Assembly (NCBI RefSeq): GCF_019511525.1
Contig: NZ_JAEUAT010000001.1
Span: 248,001-312,000 of the forward strand
Source of the DNA: Rhizobium cauense
GTDB lineage: Bacteria > Pseudomonadota > Alphaproteobacteria > Rhizobiales > Rhizobiaceae
Reading direction: 5' to 3'
Length of the DNA: 64,000 nucleotides
Within the stretch, counting starts at the first letter, position 1; each line of letters starts with the position of its first letter. Shown piece after piece: positions 1 through 10,837 of the stretch. The notes under the pieces are model-generated. The model was not told the origin of the DNA. It did no database searches and saw only the letters and a list, made by a program, of their open reading frames with translations. A program made the translations under genes and the position numbers.

Positions 1-2
1 CG

Positions 3-992
3 CGTGAGAAGATGCGCGAACCGGCTTCCGTGCCGACGGCAATCGACCGGCCGCTGATGGTGCGCACTGGCGAACGTCCGGCTGAACGCGTGCCCGTTAT
101 CCTCGAGTCCCTCGGCGCAGGCGACTTCCATCTGATCGACAGCGGCAATGGTGAGAAACTGGAGCAATACGGCCCCTACCGGATCGTGCGTCCGGAGGGC
201 CAGGCATTGTGGCAGCCGTCCCTTCCGAAGCAGGCCTGGGAGAAGGTCGATGCGGTCTTCACCGGCGATACCGATGAGGAAGGCACCGGGCGCTGGCGCT
301 TTCCCAAGGAAGCGCTCGGTGAGACGTGGCCGCTTAATCTGCTCGGCGTCGATTTTCTCGGCCGCTTCACCTCTTTCCGCCACGTCGGCGTCTTTCCGGA
401 GCAGATCGCCCACTGGACCTGGATGAAGCAGCAGGTCGAGGCCGCCAAGCGGCCCCTGAAGGTTCTGAACCTGTTCGGCTACACCGGTGTGGCCTCGCTC
501 GTCGCCGCCGCAGCAGGCGCTGAGGTTACGCATGTCGATGCTTCCAAGAAGGCGATCGGCTGGGCACGCGAAAACCAGGCGATGAGCGGGCTGGAGAAGG
601 CGCCGATCCGCTGGATCTGCGAAGACGCGATGAAGTTCATCCTGCGGGAAGAACGCCGCGGCAACACCTACGACATCATCCTCACTGATCCGCCGAGTTT
701 CGGTCGCGGCCCTAACGGCGAGGTTTGGCATCTTTTCGCCCACCTGCCGCTAATGCTCGACATCTGCCGCGAAATCCTGTCTCCCAAGGCTGTCGGGCTC
801 GTGCTGACCGCCTATTCGATCCGCGCCAGCTTCTATTCGATCCACGAACTGATGCGCGAGACCATGCGCGGGGCCGGCGGTGTCGTCGAATCCGGCGAGC
901 TTGTCATTCGCGAGGCCGGGCTGGACGGCAATACGCCGGGCCGCGCGCTTTCCACCTCTCTCTTCTCCCGTTGGTACCCAAATGAGCCATGA
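3..992 (+). CDS. Class I SAM-dependent RNA methyltransferase, RlmI/RlmK-like (5' end probably outside window)
   Basis: Probably methylates a base of rRNA using S-adenosylmethionine. Counted from the ATG at 12, the SAM-binding motif I (VLNLFGYTGVASL) is near residue 150, with an acidic motif II (VTHVDAS) after it and the catalytic-type motif IV DPPSFG near residue 225. The frame stays open to the left edge (Arg-Glu-Lys before the ATG at 12), the ATG has no good ribosome-binding site, and I expect family members to have a longer N-terminus. I therefore treat the gene as 5' partial. It overlaps the next methyltransferase gene by 11 bases, so the two are probably co-transcribed. The exact rRNA target cannot be read from the sequence. 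Confidence 0.8.
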   Translation, partial: REKMREPASVPTAIDRPLMVRTGERPAERVPVILESLGAGDFHLIDSGNGEKLEQYGPYRIVRPEGQALWQPSLPKQAWEKVDAVFTGDTDEEGTGRWRFPKEALGETWPLNLLGVDFLGRFTSFRHVGVFPEQIAHWTWMKQQVEAAKRPLKVLNLFGYTGVASLVAAAAGAEVTHVDASKKAIGWARENQAMSGLEKAPIRWICEDAMKFILREERRGNTYDIILTDPPSFGRGPNGEVWHLFAHLPLMLDICREILSPKAVGLVLTAYSIRASFYSIHELMRETMRGAGGVVESGELVIREAGLDGNTPGRALSTSLFSRWYPNEP

Positions 993-1842
993 ACACAGGG
1001 GCCACGGCCCGCATAAGGTCGGGCACGTGAAAGAGGTCACCTCGCTCGCCAATCCTATTATCAAGGACATCAAGGCGCTCAGCGACAAGAAGAACCGCGA
1101 GCAGAGCGGGACCTTCATGGCAGAAGGCCTGAAGCTTGTCATCGATGCGATCGAACTCGGCTGGACAATCCGCACCCTCGTTTACGCCAAGGCAGCCAAG
1201 GGCAAGCCGCTGGTCGAGCAGATGGCGGCAAAGACCGTCGCCTCGGGTGGATTGGTGCTCGAGGTCAGCGAGAAAGTGCTTTCCTCGATCACCCGTCGCG
1301 ACAACCCGCAGATGGTCGTCGGCATCTTCGAGGTCCGCTGGAAGCCGTTACGCGAGATCCACCCGAAGCAGGGCGAGACCTGGATCGCCCTCGACCGCGT
1401 GCGCGACCCCGGCAATCTCGGCACGATCATCCGCACGGCGGATGCCGCTGGCGCCTCCGGCGTCATCCTCGTCGGCGAAACGACCGATCCGTTCTCACTC
1501 GAAACGGTGCGCGCCACCATGGGTTCGGTATTTGCCGTTCCCGTTGCCCGCGCGACGCCCGAGGAATTTATCGCCTGGAAGAAGCACGCCGGCGTTTCCG
1601 TCGTCGCAACGCATCTGGCGGGCTCGGTCGACTACCGCACGATCGACTACAGGAAGAAGCCGGTGGTGATCCTGATGGGCAACGAGCAGTCCGGGCTGCC
1701 GGAGCATCTTGCAAAGGAAGCCGACGCGCTTGCCCGCATTCCGCAGCAGGGCCGCGCCGACTCGCTCAATCTTGCCGTCGCCAGCGCCGTCATGCTGTTC
1801 GAGGCGCGGCGTCACCTCCTTTCGCTCGACGAGGCCAAATGA
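982..1842 (+). CDS. TrmH/SpoU-family RNA 2'-O-methyltransferase
   Basis: A 286-residue SPOUT-fold enzyme predicted to methylate a ribose 2'-OH in rRNA or tRNA. The three SpoU motifs are visible: motif 1 ([17 protein letters not shown]) near residue 140, motif 2 ([10 protein letters not shown]) near 230, and motif 3 ([15 protein letters not shown]) near 260. The N-terminal part ([21 protein letters not shown]) resembles the substrate-binding domain of the family. The frame is open further upstream (to 880), but the ATG at 982 gives a normal length and starts inside the end of the preceding methyltransferase gene. The stop overlaps the lspA start in ATGA, so translation is probably coupled. Confidence 0.88.
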   Translation: MSHEHRGHGPHKVGHVKEVTSLANPIIKDIKALSDKKNREQSGTFMAEGLKLVIDAIELGWTIRTLVYAKAAKGKPLVEQMAAKTVASGGLVLEVSEKVLSSITRRDNPQMVVGIFEVRWKPLREIHPKQGETWIALDRVRDPGNLGTIIRTADAAGASGVILVGETTDPFSLETVRATMGSVFAVPVARATPEEFIAWKKHAGVSVVATHLAGSVDYRTIDYRKKPVVILMGNEQSGLPEHLAKEADALARIPQQGRADSLNLAVASAVMLFEARRHLLSLDEAK

Positions 1843-2342
1843 CCGAACAGACGCTAGAACGCCCGACGCTGTTTGCCCGGCCGCTGCCGATCCTGATCTT
1901 CATCGTCGTTGCCGTCGTGCTCGACCAGATCGTCAAGATCGTCGTCGACCATACGCTGCCGCTTCAGGAGCCGGTGCACCTTATCCCGATGCTGGCGCTC
2001 TACCGGACCTACAATCTTGGCGTCGCCTTCTCGATGCTCTCGGGCATGGACGGATGGTTCATCGTCGGCATGCGGTTGATCATCGTCGCGTTCGTGATCT
2101 GGCTCTGGCATCGCACCGGCAAGCAGCGCACCTTCGCCCATCTTGGCTATGCGCTCATCATCGCCGGCGCGCTGGGTAACCTGATCGACCGCTTCCTCTA
2201 CGGGCATGTGATCGACTACATCCTGTTTCATACCGAGACATGGTCGTTCGCCGTCTTCAACCTGGCCGACAGTTTCATCACGATCGGCGCGGGATGCGTG
2301 ATTCTCGACGAGCTGATACAACCTAAAAACGCAGACCGTTAA
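1839..2342 (+). CDS. lspA: Lipoprotein signal peptidase (signal peptidase II)
   Basis: Inner-membrane aspartyl protease that removes signal peptides from diacylglyceryl-modified prolipoproteins; 167 residues, usual length. Four hydrophobic segments are visible. The conserved blocks are present: [10 protein letters not shown] (near residue 58), [16 protein letters not shown] with one catalytic Asp (near 117), and FNLADSF with the second catalytic Asp (near 145). The start overlaps the preceding stop as ATGA. It fits functionally with lnt, about 25 kb downstream in this window, which does the last step of lipoprotein maturation. Confidence 0.95.
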   Translation: MTEQTLERPTLFARPLPILIFIVVAVVLDQIVKIVVDHTLPLQEPVHLIPMLALYRTYNLGVAFSMLSGMDGWFIVGMRLIIVAFVIWLWHRTGKQRTFAHLGYALIIAGALGNLIDRFLYGHVIDYILFHTETWSFAVFNLADSFITIGAGCVILDELIQPKNADR

Positions 2343-2354
2343 AATCCTAGCGAT

Positions 2355-4667
2355 TTGCTGAAGGCATTTGGAACCGCCGTCGTGCTATCGGCGGCTATGC
2401 AAGGTCTCGGTCAATTGCACGAAAGACTTGCCGCCGCATTCGGGCGGCATACCGCTCACCACGATGGCGAGCGGCATTCGGATGCTGCTGCCGGTCGAAC
2501 CGGGCACACGTCATCGCAAACCCAACACAATCGCGTCCACCATAGGCTTCTTTCCTGGTGGCTGGGTGGCCTTGGCGTCGTCGCAGGTTCCCTCCTGGTT
2601 ATCGTGACGCAGGCGGGCGGCCCCCTCCTGGTCTCGACGGGCTTAGGCGTCGCCGCACTCTCCTTCATCGTCCTTCTCGCGACCCTTTCGGCCGCCAGGC
2701 CGCGCCGCTTCAGCAAGCCACCCCGCGGCGTTTCATCGGCATGGAGCAAAGGCGCTGCCCTGTTTGCCGATATACATGACGCACTCGGCGACATTGCCGT
2801 CACGCGCAACATGGACCGGCGCATTGTTGGCGCCAACGAGACGTTTCGCCGGCTGACGGGCCGTCTCAATCCGGAGGGACTGACATGCGAGGAAATCGGC
2901 ATCGCCTTCCGTCCCGGTCCGGCACCGCATCGCTTCGAGGTGGAAATCTCGACGCCCGAGGGACAACGCATCTATTTCTGGCGTGACATCATAACCCGCG
3001 ACCCGGCCAACGGGCAGTTGCTGCTCCAGAGCATCGCCCGCGATGTCACGGAAGAGCGGCTAACGGCACAAGCCCGCGAGGACGCTCGACAGAAGGCAGA
3101 ATACAACAGCGCAGCCAAGTCGCGTCTGCTCGCCACCGTGAGCCATGAAATCCGCACGCCGCTTTCCGGCATTCTCGGCATGACCCACCTACTGACCGAG
3201 ACCAGGCTAACGCAGGAGCAGCAGAACTATCTCACCGGCATCCGCCAATCCGGCTATGCATTGACGCAGTTGGTTGAAGACCTGCTTGATTTCTCGACCA
3301 TCGAGGTCGGCCGCTTCCACTTGCGTCCGCGGGCCGAATCCCTGCGCAAGCTGCTCGAGAGCGTGGTCGAAATGCTCGCCCACCGCGCCCATGACAAGGG
3401 GATCGAGATCGGAGCGACGGTTTCCTCTGATCTACCCGAGCTGATGAGCTTCGATCCGGCACGCCTGCGCCAGGTCTTGTTCAACGTGATCGGCAATGCC
3501 GTCAAATTCACGCAGACTGGCGGCGTTTTCGTGCGGGCATCGCTGCAGGCCAACGAAGTGCTGATCAGCGTTACCGATACGGGGCCCGGCATGACCGAGG
3601 AAGAACAGAACCGTATCTTCGGGGAATTCGAGCAGGGCGGAACGGCGATGGAAAAGAGTAGTGGCACAGGACTGGGGCTATCCATCTCTGCTCGTATCAT
3701 CCGCGAGTTCGGCGGTTCGCTCACAGTATCCAGCGAAAAGGGCACCGGGAGCGAGTTCAGCATCCGCTTCCCGACCGACATTCCGGAGGAAAGCCGCGCC
3801 AGCCGCAACGGTGTACTTGTCGGCAGCGTCGTTCTGCTGCTGGCGCCGATCGGCGCTGCACGGATGGCGATATCTGAGACGATCACGACACTCGGCGGCG
3901 ATTGCCATCTCGTCACCGACGGCGCGAGCGCACACGAAATGCTGCTGGCCATGACCGCTCGAGGCTACCGACCAACCGACATCATCGTCGACCACCGCAT
4001 GTCGGCGGAGTTTGCCGAGCATCTTGCCGACCGAGCGGAGATCGCCGCACTGGGGCTGCGCAAGATCTTCCTGGTCAATCCGGAAGAGCGCAACGCTCAT
4101 CCGCTCGATCTGTTCGACGCCTGGCTGATCCGACCTCTGCGCGAGCAATCATTGATCGACGTGTTGCGGGGCCGGATGCGAGGCATGGAAAAGCGCGATG
4201 CGCTGAACGACAACCAGCCCGGTTTCAGCATCTCCATACCGGACGCCGGAATCCAGGGTGGACTTCGCATTCTTCTGGCCGAGGACGACCCGATCAATGC
4301 GATGCTCATCCGGGCGATGCTCGAAAAGGCCGGACATGCCGTTCAACATGTGGAGCACTTCGAGACGCTTCTCGACTGCGCTTTGTCGGAAGGAAGCGTG
4401 CGCCCCGATATCGTCATCAGCGACCTTTCGATGCCCGGCGGCGACGGCATCGACATGCTTGGCCGGCTACGCGGGCACGAGCGCCGGCTCGATATTCCGC
4501 CCGTCCCGATCATCGTGCTGACCGCCGACAAGCGCGACGAATCCCGTAGACAGGTCTTGCTGAATGGCGCAAACCGCGTCATGGTAAAGCCTGTTGACCC
4601 GATAAGGTTGCTGACGGAAGTCCAAGCCGTAGCTGCGCTTTCGGCTCGCCGCGCGGAAGCACGGTAA
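2355..4667 (+). CDS. Membrane-bound hybrid sensor histidine kinase with a degenerate and an intact receiver domain
   Basis: A 770-residue sensor kinase. Order of parts: His-rich N-terminal stretch; two membrane segments (about 67-85 and 90-113); a PAS-like region (about 140-230); HisKA with the phosphoacceptor block SHEIRTPLSG (His near 262); HATPase with N box (NVIGNAVKFT), G1 (DTGPGM) and G2 (GTGLGLS); a degenerate receiver (about 495-615); and an intact C-terminal receiver (about 638-760) with EDD, ISDLSMP (Asp near 688), TAD and KP. The middle receiver keeps an Asp (IIVDHRM) but lacks the acidic pocket and has RP for KP. The start used is a TTG; an ATG at 2397 is the alternative. No response regulator is adjacent, and the signal is unknown. 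Confidence 0.85.
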   Translation: MLKAFGTAVVLSAAMQGLGQLHERLAAAFGRHTAHHDGERHSDAAAGRTGHTSSQTQHNRVHHRLLSWWLGGLGVVAGSLLVIVTQAGGPLLVSTGLGVAALSFIVLLATLSAARPRRFSKPPRGVSSAWSKGAALFADIHDALGDIAVTRNMDRRIVGANETFRRLTGRLNPEGLTCEEIGIAFRPGPAPHRFEVEISTPEGQRIYFWRDIITRDPANGQLLLQSIARDVTEERLTAQAREDARQKAEYNSAAKSRLLATVSHEIRTPLSGILGMTHLLTETRLTQEQQNYLTGIRQSGYALTQLVEDLLDFSTIEVGRFHLRPRAESLRKLLESVVEMLAHRAHDKGIEIGATVSSDLPELMSFDPARLRQVLFNVIGNAVKFTQTGGVFVRASLQANEVLISVTDTGPGMTEEEQNRIFGEFEQGGTAMEKSSGTGLGLSISARIIREFGGSLTVSSEKGTGSEFSIRFPTDIPEESRASRNGVLVGSVVLLLAPIGAARMAISETITTLGGDCHLVTDGASAHEMLLAMTARGYRPTDIIVDHRMSAEFAEHLADRAEIAALGLRKIFLVNPEERNAHPLDLFDAWLIRPLREQSLIDVLRGRMRGMEKRDALNDNQPGFSISIPDAGIQGGLRILLAEDDPINAMLIRAMLEKAGHAVQHVEHFETLLDCALSEGSVRPDIVISDLSMPGGDGIDMLGRLRGHERRLDIPPVPIIVLTADKRDESRRQVLLNGANRVMVKPVDPIRLLTEVQAVAALSARRAEAR

Positions 4668-4710
4668 CCACCGAAAGACCGGCACGCTGCTTGGGTGTGA
4701 CGGCGACATG

Positions 4711-4731
4711 ATGTCACTTTCCTGTCGTAGA
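4711..4731 (+). promoter_or_regulatory. Candidate PHO box upstream of olsB
   Basis: Two direct repeats, TGTCAC at 4712 and CTGTCGT at 4722, have their TGTC cores 11 bases apart, the spacing of PhoB half-sites (consensus close to CTGTCAT repeated every 11 bases). The site lies about 45 bases before the olsB start. Ornithine lipids increase in rhizobia under phosphate limitation, so PhoB control makes biological sense. This was read by eye without matrix scoring. Confidence 0.45.
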
Positions 4732-4775
4732 TAAGTGTTTTATGGCGTGTCAAAGCCGGCAACGGGAGAATCGCC

Positions 4776-5651
4776 ATGTCAGTAGACGCCCTGAACTGTA
4801 ACGCTGTCGCGGAGACTCTCCGGCCATCGACGACGCTTGCGCCAAAGGAAGTCGACATTCTCGGCCGCATCGGAAATCTCGAGACCCGCCTTGCCCGTAC
4901 CTCCAGCGAGATCGACGCCGCACAGGCCGTGCGCTTCCGTGTCTTCGTGGAAGAAATGGGTGCCCAGCTTTCGCAAGAAGCCATGCGCCGCAAGCGCGAT
5001 TTCGATTCCTATGATGCGTTTTGCGACCACCTGCTGGTGCTCGACCGCTCGATCGAGGGCGATAGCGAGGACCAGATCGTCGGCACCTATCGCCTGCTGC
5101 GGCAGGACGTCGCCATGGCGAACGGTGGCTTTTACTCGGCTTCGGAATTTGCGATCGACGAGCTGCTTGCCCGCCACCCGGATAAGCGGTTCATGGAGCT
5201 CGGCCGTTCCTGCGTGCTTCCTGATTATCGTACCAAACGCACCGTCGAGCTTCTGTGGCAGGGCAACTGGGCCTATGCACTGAAGCACGGCATGAGCGCC
5301 ATGTTCGGCTGCGCCTCGTTCCCCGGCATCCACCCGGAAAGCCACGCACTAGCCCTGTCCTTCCTGCATCACAATGTTGCGGCCAAGGATGAGTGGGCCG
5401 TCAGCGCCCTTCCGCACCTTGCCCGCGACATGGATCTGATGCCCTCCGAAGCTGTCAATCCGAAGCGGGCACTGATGGCGTTGCCGCCGCTGATCAAGGG
5501 CTATCTGCGCCTCGGCGCCATGGTCGGCACGACTGCCGTGGTCGACAAGTCCTTCAACACGACGGACGTGCTGATCGTTTTGCCGATATCCAGCATCTCC
5601 GATCGGTACCTGAACTACTACGGCGCCGACGCCGGACGATTCTCAAGCTGA
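4776..5651 (+). CDS. olsB: L-ornithine N-alpha-acyltransferase (3-hydroxyacyl-ACP dependent), ornithine-lipid synthesis
   Basis: First enzyme of ornithine-lipid synthesis: it transfers a 3-hydroxyacyl group from acyl-carrier protein to ornithine, giving lyso-ornithine lipid. The 291-residue protein belongs to the GNAT-like family related to autoinducer synthases and hemolysin-type acyltransferases. Recognisable blocks are AQAVRFRVFVEEMGA (near 50), DQIVGTYRLL (near 105), ELGRSCVLPDYR (near 145) and ALKHG..AMFGCASFPG (near 170). Its placement beside tme and mutS matches the Sinorhizobium olsB locus. The ATG at 4776 follows a GGGAG ribosome-binding site. The second enzyme, OlsA, is encoded about 17 kb away at 22047. 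Confidence 0.88.
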   Translation: MSVDALNCNAVAETLRPSTTLAPKEVDILGRIGNLETRLARTSSEIDAAQAVRFRVFVEEMGAQLSQEAMRRKRDFDSYDAFCDHLLVLDRSIEGDSEDQIVGTYRLLRQDVAMANGGFYSASEFAIDELLARHPDKRFMELGRSCVLPDYRTKRTVELLWQGNWAYALKHGMSAMFGCASFPGIHPESHALALSFLHHNVAAKDEWAVSALPHLARDMDLMPSEAVNPKRALMALPPLIKGYLRLGAMVGTTAVVDKSFNTTDVLIVLPISSISDRYLNYYGADAGRFSS

Positions 5652-5669
5652 TTTTCAAGCGGATGAAGA

Positions 5670-5702
5670 CGGAGCGGGAGGATGCCTTCCGCTCCGTTTT
5701 CT
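5670..5702 (+). terminator. Rho-independent terminator of olsB
   Basis: Perfect 9-bp stem ACGGAGCGG / CCGCTCCGT (5670-5678 with 5690-5698), an 11-base loop, then TTTTC. It sits between the convergent olsB and tme genes and ends just before the tme stop codon. Confidence 0.85.
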
Positions 5703-5704
5703 AT

Positions 5705-7990
5705 TCACGATCCCGCCGTATAAGCGGCAATCGCGGCCATGTTGACGATGTCGGAATCCTTGGCACCCATCGACGTGATCTGAACCGCCTTGTCGAGGCC
5801 GACGAGGATCGGGCCGATAACGGTCGAACCGCCGAGTTCCTGCAGCATCTTGGTGGAAATCGAAGCCGAGTGGAACGCCGGCATGACCAGCACGTTGGCC
5901 GGTCCCGACAGACGGCAGAACGGATACTGCTCCATCACCTTGCGATTGAGCGCCACGTCGGCCGCCATCTCGCCATCATACTCGAAATCGGTGCGGCGCT
6001 TGTCGAGGATCTTCACGGCCTCGCGCACGCGCTCGGAGCGTTCGCCGGAGGGATGGCCGAAGGTCGAATAGGCAAGCATGGCAACGCGCGGCTGATAGCC
6101 CATGCGGCGCGCAAAGCCCGCGGCTTCGACCGCGATATCGGCCAGTTCCTCGGCATTCGGCATGTCATGAACGGCGGTATCGGCAACGAAGACTGTGCGG
6201 CCGCGGCAAAGCGCGATGGAGACGCCAATGACGCGATGGCCTGGCTTCATGTCGATGCAGCGGCGAACATCTTCGAGGGCTGTCGAATAGTTGCGGGTAA
6301 TGCCGGTGACCATGCCGTCGGCATCGCCAAGCGCCACCATGCAGGCGGCGAAGTGGTTGCGATCCTGATGGATCAGGCGTTGGGCGTCGCGATGCAGGTA
6401 GCCCTTCCGCTGCAGGCGAGCATAGAGATAGTCGATGTAAGTCTCGACGCGGGTGGAAATGCGCGCGTTGACGATCTCCAGTCCTGGCCGATTGAGATCG
6501 ATGCCAGCCCGCTCGGCGGTCTGATGGATCAGATCTTCGCGGCCGAGCAGGATCGCCGTGCCGAGTTCCTGGTTGGCGTAGGACATGGCCGCACGCATGA
6601 CCTGCTCTTCTTCAGCTTCGGCAAAGACCACCCGCTTTGGACGGCGACGTACGCGCTCATAAAGGCTTGCCAGCGTCGAGGCGATCGGATCGCGCCGGGC
6701 GGACAGCTCGCGGGCATAGACTGCCATGTCTGATATCGGTTTGCGAGCAACACCGCTATCGATCGCGGCCTGTGCCACGGCGGCCGGGATTGCCGAAATC
6801 AGGCGCGGATCGAACGGCACCGGAATGATGTACTGCGCACCGAAGCGCGGACGGTTGCCCTGATAGGCGGCAACGACATCGTCAGGCACGTCCTCGCGTG
6901 CGAGGTTGGCCAGCGCCTGAACGGCCGCGATCTTCATCGCGTCGTTGATCGTGGTGGCGCGAACATCCAGCGCACCGCGGAAAATGTAGGGAAAGCCGAG
7001 AACGTTGTTGACCTGGTTCGGATAATCGGACCGACCGGTTGCCATGATGGCGTCGTCGCGAATGCGGGCAACCTCTTCCGGAGTGATCTCAGGATCGGGG
7101 TTGGCCATCGCGAAAATGATCGGGCGGTCGGCCATCGAGCGGATCATCTTCTCGGAGAAGGCGCCCTTCTGCGAGAGACCGAATACTACGTCCGCGCCCT
7201 TCATGGCCTCCTCCAGCGTGCGCGCCTTGGTCTTCACCGCATGCGCCGACTTCCACTGGTTCATGCCCTCGGTGCGGCCCTGGTAGATCACGCCCTTGGT
7301 GTCGCAGAGAACGATATTCTCGGGCGCGAAGCCCATCGCCTTGATGAGTTCAACGCAGGCGATGGCAGCCGCACCGGCGCCATTGCAGACGAGCTTCGTT
7401 GTCTTCAGGTCGCGGCCGGTCAATTCCAACGCGTTGATAAGGCCAGCTGCCGCGATGATCGCCGTGCCGTGCTGGTCGTCATGGAAGACTGGAATGTCCA
7501 TCAGCTCGCGCAGGCGCTGCTCGATGATGAAACAGTCAGGTGCCTTGATGTCTTCGAGATTGATGCCGCCGAAGGACGGACCGAGGAAACGGACGCAGTT
7601 GATGAATTCGTCGACGTTTTCGGTATCGACCTCAAGATCGATGGAGTCGACATCGGCAAAGCGCTTGAAGAGCACGGATTTGCCCTCCATCACCGGCTTC
7701 GAAGCCAGCGCGCCGAGATTGCCGAGACCGAGGATTGCCGTACCGTTGGAGATGACCGCGACCATGTTGCCGCGTGTCGTATAATCGTAGGCGGTCGCAG
7801 GGTCGGCGGCGATCGCCTTCACTGGAACGGCGACGCCCGGCGAATAAGCAAGCGACAGATCGCGCTGCGTTGCCATCGGCTTCGTGGCGTTGATCTCCAG
7901 CTTTCCGGGCCGCCCCATGGCGTGGAACTCAAGAGCCTCGTTGTCGGTCACTGATGTAACCGGCCGCTGCTTCTTCTCAGTATCGGGCAT
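5705..7990 (-). CDS. tme: Malic enzyme with C-terminal phosphotransacetylase-like domain (NADP-type, Tme-like)
   Basis: Oxidatively decarboxylates malate to pyruvate, supplying NADPH and pyruvate during growth on C4-dicarboxylates. The 761-residue protein has an N-terminal malic-enzyme half (about 1-430) with [10 protein letters not shown] and the dinucleotide fold [15 protein letters not shown]. Its C-terminal half (about 440-761) resembles phosphate acetyltransferase ([19 protein letters not shown] at its start); in related chimeric malic enzymes that domain is thought to be structural or regulatory. Rhizobia carry two such enzymes, Dme (NAD) and Tme (NADP). I assign Tme from its position between olsB and mutS; cofactor choice is not proven by sequence. 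It is divergent from mutS. Confidence 0.85.
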   Translation of the reverse strand: MPDTEKKQRPVTSVTDNEALEFHAMGRPGKLEINATKPMATQRDLSLAYSPGVAVPVKAIAADPATAYDYTTRGNMVAVISNGTAILGLGNLGALASKPVMEGKSVLFKRFADVDSIDLEVDTENVDEFINCVRFLGPSFGGINLEDIKAPDCFIIEQRLRELMDIPVFHDDQHGTAIIAAAGLINALELTGRDLKTTKLVCNGAGAAAIACVELIKAMGFAPENIVLCDTKGVIYQGRTEGMNQWKSAHAVKTKARTLEEAMKGADVVFGLSQKGAFSEKMIRSMADRPIIFAMANPDPEITPEEVARIRDDAIMATGRSDYPNQVNNVLGFPYIFRGALDVRATTINDAMKIAAVQALANLAREDVPDDVVAAYQGNRPRFGAQYIIPVPFDPRLISAIPAAVAQAAIDSGVARKPISDMAVYARELSARRDPIASTLASLYERVRRRPKRVVFAEAEEEQVMRAAMSYANQELGTAILLGREDLIHQTAERAGIDLNRPGLEIVNARISTRVETYIDYLYARLQRKGYLHRDAQRLIHQDRNHFAACMVALGDADGMVTGITRNYSTALEDVRRCIDMKPGHRVIGVSIALCRGRTVFVADTAVHDMPNAEELADIAVEAAGFARRMGYQPRVAMLAYSTFGHPSGERSERVREAVKILDKRRTDFEYDGEMAADVALNRKVMEQYPFCRLSGPANVLVMPAFHSASISTKMLQELGGSTVIGPILVGLDKAVQITSMGAKDSDIVNMAAIAAYTAGS

Positions 7991-8101
7991 TTTTCCTCCA
8001 ACGTCTTGTGGGTGACGCCTTGCTCTTCCTCAATCGCAGTTGTCATCTATAGCGGCGGGCAGCTAGGGTTGGCACCTCTTTTTTGGAAAAAATGCATCTC
8101 C

Positions 8102-10834
8102 GTGAACGAACGAATAGACACTGGAATAGAAGCCTTTTCGGCTGCCGAGCTGGCCACGGAAGAAAGCCGTGCATCGGCAACGCCGATGATGGAGCAATTC
8201 ATCGAGATCAAGGCGAACAACCCTGACTCGCTGCTGTTCTATCGCATGGGCGATTTCTACGAATTGTTCTTCGAGGATGCGCTGGATGCCTCCCGCGCGC
8301 TCGGCATCACGCTCACCAAGCGCGGCCAGCACATGGGGCAGGATATTCCGATGTGCGGCGTGCCTGTTCATGCCGCCGACGACTATCTGCAGAAACTGAT
8401 CGCGCTCGGCTTCCGGGTTGCCGTCTGCGAGCAGGTCGAGGACCCAGCCGAAGCCAAGAAGCGCGGCTCAAAGTCCGTCGTGAAGCGTGACGTCATCCGC
8501 CTCGTGACGCCGGGTACGATCACCGAGGAAAAACTGCTTTCGCCATCGGAGTCCAACTACCTGATGGCACTTACCCGGATTCGCGGCAGCGCCGAGCCGG
8601 TGCTGGCGCTTGCCTGGATCGACATCTCGACCGGGATATTCCGATTGGCAGAGACCGAAAGCTCGCGACTGCTTGCCGATATCCTGCGTATCGACCCGCG
8701 TGAGCTGATCGTGCCCGATACGATCTTCCACGATGCCGAGCTGAAGCCAGTCTTCGACGTGCTGGGCCGTACCGCCGTTCCACAGCCATCCGTGCTGTTT
8801 GACAGCGCCACCGCCGAAGGGCGGATCGCGCGCTACTTCAATGTCTCGACGCTTGATGGCTTCGGCACCTTCTCGCGCGCCGAGCTTGCGGCCGCTGCCG
8901 CGGCCGTCGCCTATGTCGAGAAGACACAGATCGCCGAGCGGCCGCCGCTCGGGCGGCCGGAGCGCGAGAGCGGCGCGTCCACGCTGTTCATCGATCCGGC
9001 GACCCGCGCCAACCTCGAACTTGCCCGCACGCTGTCAGGCGATCGCAACGGCTCGTTGCTGAAGGCGATCGACCGTACCGTGACCGGCGGCGGGGCGCGG
9101 TTGCTTGCCGAAAGGCTGATGTCGCCGCTGACTGACCCCGTCCGGATCAATGAGCGGCTTGATTCGATCGGCTTCCTGATGGAGGAGCCCTCGCTTTGCG
9201 GCGACCTGCGCCATCACCTCAAGCATGTGCCGGATATGCCGCGCGCACTCTCGCGCCTTGCGCTCGACCGTGGCGGGCCACGCGACCTTGCGGCCATTCG
9301 CCAAGGACTGAGCGCCGCCAGCGATCTCGCTCGACTGCTGTCCGAAGCGCTGCTGCCGGAAGAACTGCAGCTTGCGCTTTCCAGCCTTCAGGCCCTCCCC
9401 TCCGGCCTTGCGACACTGCTTTCCGAGACGCTCGGCGACGAGTTGCCGCTATTGAAGCGCGATGGCGGCTTCCTGCGCGACGGCGCCAATGCCGAGCTCG
9501 ACGAGGTCCGGGCGCTCCGCGATCAGTCGCGCCGGGTGATTGCCGGCTTGCAGCTGCAGTATGCCGAGGAAACCGGCATCAAGTCGCTGAAGATCAAGCA
9601 CAACAACATCCTCGGCTACTTCATCGAAGTCACATCAGGCAATGCCGGACCGATGACCGATACGCCCGAGGCCAAGGGGCGCTTCATCCACCGCCAGACG
9701 ATGGCGAACGCGATGCGCTTCACGACGACCGAGCTTGCAGACCTCGAAAGCCGGATCGCCAACGCCGCCGACAAGGCGCTTGCGATCGAACTGGCGGCCT
9801 TCGACCACATGACGGATTCCGTCGTGGCTGAAGCCGAGGCAATCAAGGCGGGCGCCCGCGCGCTGGCCGTTATCGATGTTGCCGCCGGCCTGGCGCTGCT
9901 TGCAGACGAGCAGGCCTATTGCCGACCGCTTGTCGATGGCTCGAAGATGTTTGCGATCGAGGGCGGCCGCCATCCGGTGGTCGAACAGGCGCTCAGGCGG
10001 CAATCGTCGGGCCCGTTCGTCGCCAACAACTGCGATCTCTCGCCCGTCTCCGACGGCAAGGATGGCGCGATCTGGCTGCTGACCGGTCCGAACATGGGCG
10101 GTAAATCGACCTTCCTGCGCCAGAACGCGCTGATCGCCATCCTCGCCCAGATGGGCTCCTTCGTGCCGGCGACCTCGGCCCATATCGGCATCGTCGACCG
10201 GCTGTTCTCGCGTGTCGGCGCCTCCGACGACCTGGCGCGCGGCCGCTCGACGTTCATGGTCGAGATGGTCGAAACGGCAGCAATCCTCAACCAGGCAACC
10301 GACCGTTCGCTGGTCATTCTCGATGAAATCGGCCGCGGTACCGCAACCTTCGACGGTCTCTCCATCGCCTGGGCCGCCGTCGAGCATCTGCACGAGGCAA
10401 ACCGCTGCCGCGGTCTCTTCGCGACCCACTTCCACGAACTGACGGTGCTTTCGGAAAAGCTTGCGCGGCTATCGAATGCGACGATGCGCGTGAAGGAATG
10501 GGACGGCGACGTGATCTTCCTGCACGAAGTCGGCCCCGGTGCCGCTGATCGCTCCTACGGCATTCAGGTCGCCCGGCTTGCCGGCCTGCCGGCTTCCGTC
10601 GTGGCGCGCGCCCGCGATGTGCTGACGCGCCTCGAGGATGCCGACCGCAAGAACCCGGCAAGCCAGCTCATCGACGACCTGCCGCTGTTCCAGGTGGCGG
10701 TGCGCCGCGAGGATGCCAGCCGCGGCCCCTCGAAGGTCGAGGAAGCGCTGAAGGGCATGAGCCTCGACGACATGACCCCGCGCGAAGCGATGGACGCGCT
10801 CTACGAGCTCAAGAAGAAGCTGAAGCAGGGCTGA
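8102..10834 (+). CDS. mutS: DNA mismatch repair protein MutS
   Basis: Recognises base mismatches and starts repair; about 910 residues, usual for alphaproteobacterial MutS. The mismatch-reading Phe-Tyr-Glu motif ([12 protein letters not shown]) is near residue 45. The ATPase domain has Walker [14 protein letters not shown] (near 665), Walker [11 protein letters not shown] (near 740) and THFHEL (near 780), followed by the C-terminal helix-turn-helix and dimerisation region. The frame is open upstream to 8006, but the added residues do not look like MutS. The GTG at 8102 gives the N-terminus [17 protein letters not shown] that I expect for rhizobia. Divergent from tme. Confidence 0.92.
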   Translation: MNERIDTGIEAFSAAELATEESRASATPMMEQFIEIKANNPDSLLFYRMGDFYELFFEDALDASRALGITLTKRGQHMGQDIPMCGVPVHAADDYLQKLIALGFRVAVCEQVEDPAEAKKRGSKSVVKRDVIRLVTPGTITEEKLLSPSESNYLMALTRIRGSAEPVLALAWIDISTGIFRLAETESSRLLADILRIDPRELIVPDTIFHDAELKPVFDVLGRTAVPQPSVLFDSATAEGRIARYFNVSTLDGFGTFSRAELAAAAAAVAYVEKTQIAERPPLGRPERESGASTLFIDPATRANLELARTLSGDRNGSLLKAIDRTVTGGGARLLAERLMSPLTDPVRINERLDSIGFLMEEPSLCGDLRHHLKHVPDMPRALSRLALDRGGPRDLAAIRQGLSAASDLARLLSEALLPEELQLALSSLQALPSGLATLLSETLGDELPLLKRDGGFLRDGANAELDEVRALRDQSRRVIAGLQLQYAEETGIKSLKIKHNNILGYFIEVTSGNAGPMTDTPEAKGRFIHRQTMANAMRFTTTELADLESRIANAADKALAIELAAFDHMTDSVVAEAEAIKAGARALAVIDVAAGLALLADEQAYCRPLVDGSKMFAIEGGRHPVVEQALRRQSSGPFVANNCDLSPVSDGKDGAIWLLTGPNMGGKSTFLRQNALIAILAQMGSFVPATSAHIGIVDRLFSRVGASDDLARGRSTFMVEMVETAAILNQATDRSLVILDEIGRGTATFDGLSIAWAAVEHLHEANRCRGLFATHFHELTVLSEKLARLSNATMRVKEWDGDVIFLHEVGPGAADRSYGIQVARLAGLPASVVARARDVLTRLEDADRKNPASQLIDDLPLFQVAVRREDASRGPSKVEEALKGMSLDDMTPREAMDALYELKKKLKQG

Positions 10835-10837
10835 GCA

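Noticed and set aside
5393..6733. 446-residue plus-strand frame opposite the malic enzyme gene
   Set aside because: It runs from inside olsB across a strong terminator into the antisense of tme, and has no protein motif.
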